Shown in pieces: positions 62,292-64,000 of a stretch of 64,000 nt of DNA. How positions within the stretch are numbered: the first letter of the stretch is position 1; every line of letters starts with the position of its first letter. The notes beneath the pieces were generated by a model. The model was given only the letters and a program-made list of their open reading frames with translations, did not search any database and had not been told where the DNA came from. Origin of the DNA: Homalodisca vitripennis (lineage: Eukaryota; Arthropoda; Insecta; Hemiptera; Cicadellidae); assembly GCF_021130785.1 (NCBI RefSeq), contig NW_025777414.1:55997-119996 (forward strand). Reading direction: 5' to 3'. Both the position numbers and the translations under genes were made by a program.

Positions 62292-63899
62292 ATAACCGTT
62301 AGAGATATGACAAAAAGTGACTGGACCTTTCTTGTCGGAAATTTAATTTTGTCTTTCGATTGTGCCCTCAGATCTGATCTACGACCTATGGTTTAGCCAG
62401 AAATGAGCTCGGGAGAAAAGTCTGCACGGGTCAGCTATCTTGAATTGTTTAGTATAAACATAATAAAAACCGACCTCAAGGCAGTATTTTAAGTCGAACA
62501 GGGGGTTTAATATCACCAGGAGACTATCTAGTCAAGGCGAGAAAATTCCCTGGGTGGGTGATTAATGTTAAGGAGGTTAAGACAAGAGGGGGTTTAATTT
62601 CGTCAGGATATTGTCTGGTCATATGAACAAATTCCCAGGGGGGGTTAACGTTACCGGGGGATAAGTCTCCAGGGGGTTATCTGGTCATACCAGGATCTTC
62701 CCAGGGGGGGGGTTAAGAGATTTGGTGACTGGTAAAATTCGGACATGAGGTCATGGCAGGAAATTCCCTGGGGGGTTTAATGTTACCAGGGGGGTTAACA
62801 CATCAGGGGGTTGAATGTACAGGAGGTTATCAGGTCATACCAGGAAATCCCCGGGGGGGGGGTTAATATTACCGGGGGTTAATGACACACACTTGGGGCC
62901 TTTTTTAGAGGGTATTGTGTCTGTGAACATAATAAATATTCCTCTGTCCCTATCTACTATTGACGCTTAGCTAACGCTCAGCCAACTCCCGAAGTCACTG
63001 AACCTTTTCTGTAGATCACGTGATTTCCTAAATCCCGTTTAAAAAATTTGTTTTGAGTTACGACCAACCGTTTAGCCGCTATCAAGCCCGGAATGTAAAT
63101 TTTTAGGCGAAAATGTCCAATATTTTCACTTAAATCGCGTTTTGCGGTCAAACTAAGGGAAATATAGTAAAAAGTCACTGGACCTTTTTTGTAGGTCATC
63201 TTATTTCCTAAATAAAACGTTAGTCTTATTTTGACCTCCGACCAATGGTTTTTCGCCGCTATCGACCCCAAAAACAAAAGTTTCGCGTAAAAGTTACAAC
63301 AAAATTGTACATAATCAACGTTTTTTTTCGGCCAAACCAATCGAGATAGGGCAAAAGATTACTGGACCTTTTCTGTAGATCGCGCAATTTGCTAATTTTG
63401 ATGGGTCAATCAGATTTGAGCTACGACCAACGGTTCGGCCGCTATCGGGCTTGAAACATTATTTTTTATCGAAAAAATCTCTGGAATTTCAAATGTTCGA
63501 GCGTTTTTGTCGCTTAACCATGGAAGATAGAGCAAAAAGAGTCATTAGACCTTTTTTTGTAGTTCACTTCATTTCCTGACCATGAATTTTCCGTCAGATC
63601 CGAGCTAGCTCCCCAAACGGTTCGCCCCGCTATCGGGCTTACAAAAAATGCCTGCAGGGGTGAAGAATGCGCGATTTTTTGGGAATTTTTTTGAGGGGTT
63701 GAAAATGAAAAATTCTCACTTTTCGTTTCCACTTTTCCTCAGTTCGGGATTTTCCTGGTGGTTACACGTGGAAAGCTATCTGTGTACCAAATTTCAAGTC
63801 TCTAACTCATCTGGAAGTAGGTTTAGAATTAGTATACGTGAGTGAGTGAGTGAGTCAGTCAGTCAGTCAGTTACACATGCGGTTGTATATATATTAGAG
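62292..63899 (+). repeat. Satellite unit 18 (type D, leaderless)
   Basis: 1,608 bp, 46 bp longer than unit 14. Insertions increase towards its end, including an 18-19 bp local insertion near 63725-63742 in the tail ORF. Confidence 0.88.
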
Positions 63900-64000
63900 A
63901 TAACCGTTAGAGATATGACAAAAAGTGACTGGACCTTTCTTGTTCGGAAATTTAATTTTGTCTTTTCGATTGTGCCCCTCAGATCTGATCTACGACCTAT
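63900..64000 (+). repeat. Satellite unit 19 (type D, partial at window end)
   Basis: First 101 bases of another leaderless D unit. The array does not end inside the window. Confidence 0.85.

Larger units (their letters stand above)
33594..64000 (+). repeat. Complex higher-order satellite array (continues past the window)
   Basis: Eighteen complete units and one partial, all direct. Unit ends are marked by a GTGA/GTCA tract and TATATTAG-type sequence. Unit starts are either ACTCGCCTTCGG (33594, 36245, 40392, 44107, 46454, 52518, 54273) or ATAACCGTTAGAG (35162, 38553, 42263, 48342, 50213, 51419, 56034, 57596, 59156, 60719, 62292, about 63900). Within units, 'AAAGTCACTGGACCTTTT.TGTAG' recurs about every 178 bp (56731, 56908, 57085 and 57264 in one unit), giving a monomer close to nucleosome repeat length. 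Leader, G-rich block, monomers and tail occur in that order. No transposase, reverse transcriptase or other enzyme is encoded. Confidence 0.93.

Overview
The window is eukaryotic, AT-rich, gene-poor DNA, most likely from an arthropod and probably an insect. It has no dense ORFs, operons or bacterial-style genes, but it has many micro- and minisatellites, a tRNA-related SINE-like segment and a broken non-LTR retrotransposon ORF1 with an N-terminal PHD finger. PHD-finger ORF1 proteins are common in insect CR1/Jockey-type LINEs. The insect assignment is inference. I recognise no intact host gene, RNA gene or CRISPR array.

Layout. (1) 1-7363 is AT-rich DNA with a degenerate LINE ORF1 on the minus strand (4600-5011), small hairpins and (TA)n tracts. 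(2) 7364-20371 and 20372-33439 are two head-to-tail copies of one 13-kb segment. Each copy holds the same three unrecognised short ORFs, a tRNA-like SINE head, a 12-unit 129-bp minisatellite, (AT)n and (GT)n tracts, and hairpins. The copies differ mainly by one-base homopolymer indels, and each indel-broken ORF in one copy is open in the other. The duplication is therefore either very recent or an artefact of a long-read assembly (two haplotypes or overlapping contig ends joined in series). (3) 33440-33593 is a short spacer. (4) 33594-64000 and beyond is a complex satellite of 18 complete units plus one partial, all in the same orientation.

Satellite architecture. Every unit ends in a (GTGA/GTCA)n tract followed by a TATATTAG-type end. 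Seven units begin with a GC-rich palindromic leader (ACTCGCCTTCGG...). The others begin at one shared internal point (ATAACCGTTAGAG). Inside the units are diverged monomers of about 178 bp, plus G-run-rich blocks whose G tracts all lie on the plus strand. Families A (about 1.84 kb), B (about 1.87 kb), C (about 1.08 kb leaderless) and D (1.56 kb, or 1.76 kb with leader) are arranged as C, C2, LA, A, B, A, LA, B, A, C2', hybrid, D, D, then D' x5. Insertion-type noise is strong at 44-51.7 kb and rises again near the end, which points to unpolished long-read consensus.

No genes are seen working together. The strongest candidate for an undescribed system is this nested satellite with its shared truncation point, G-tract blocks and persistently open tail ORF.
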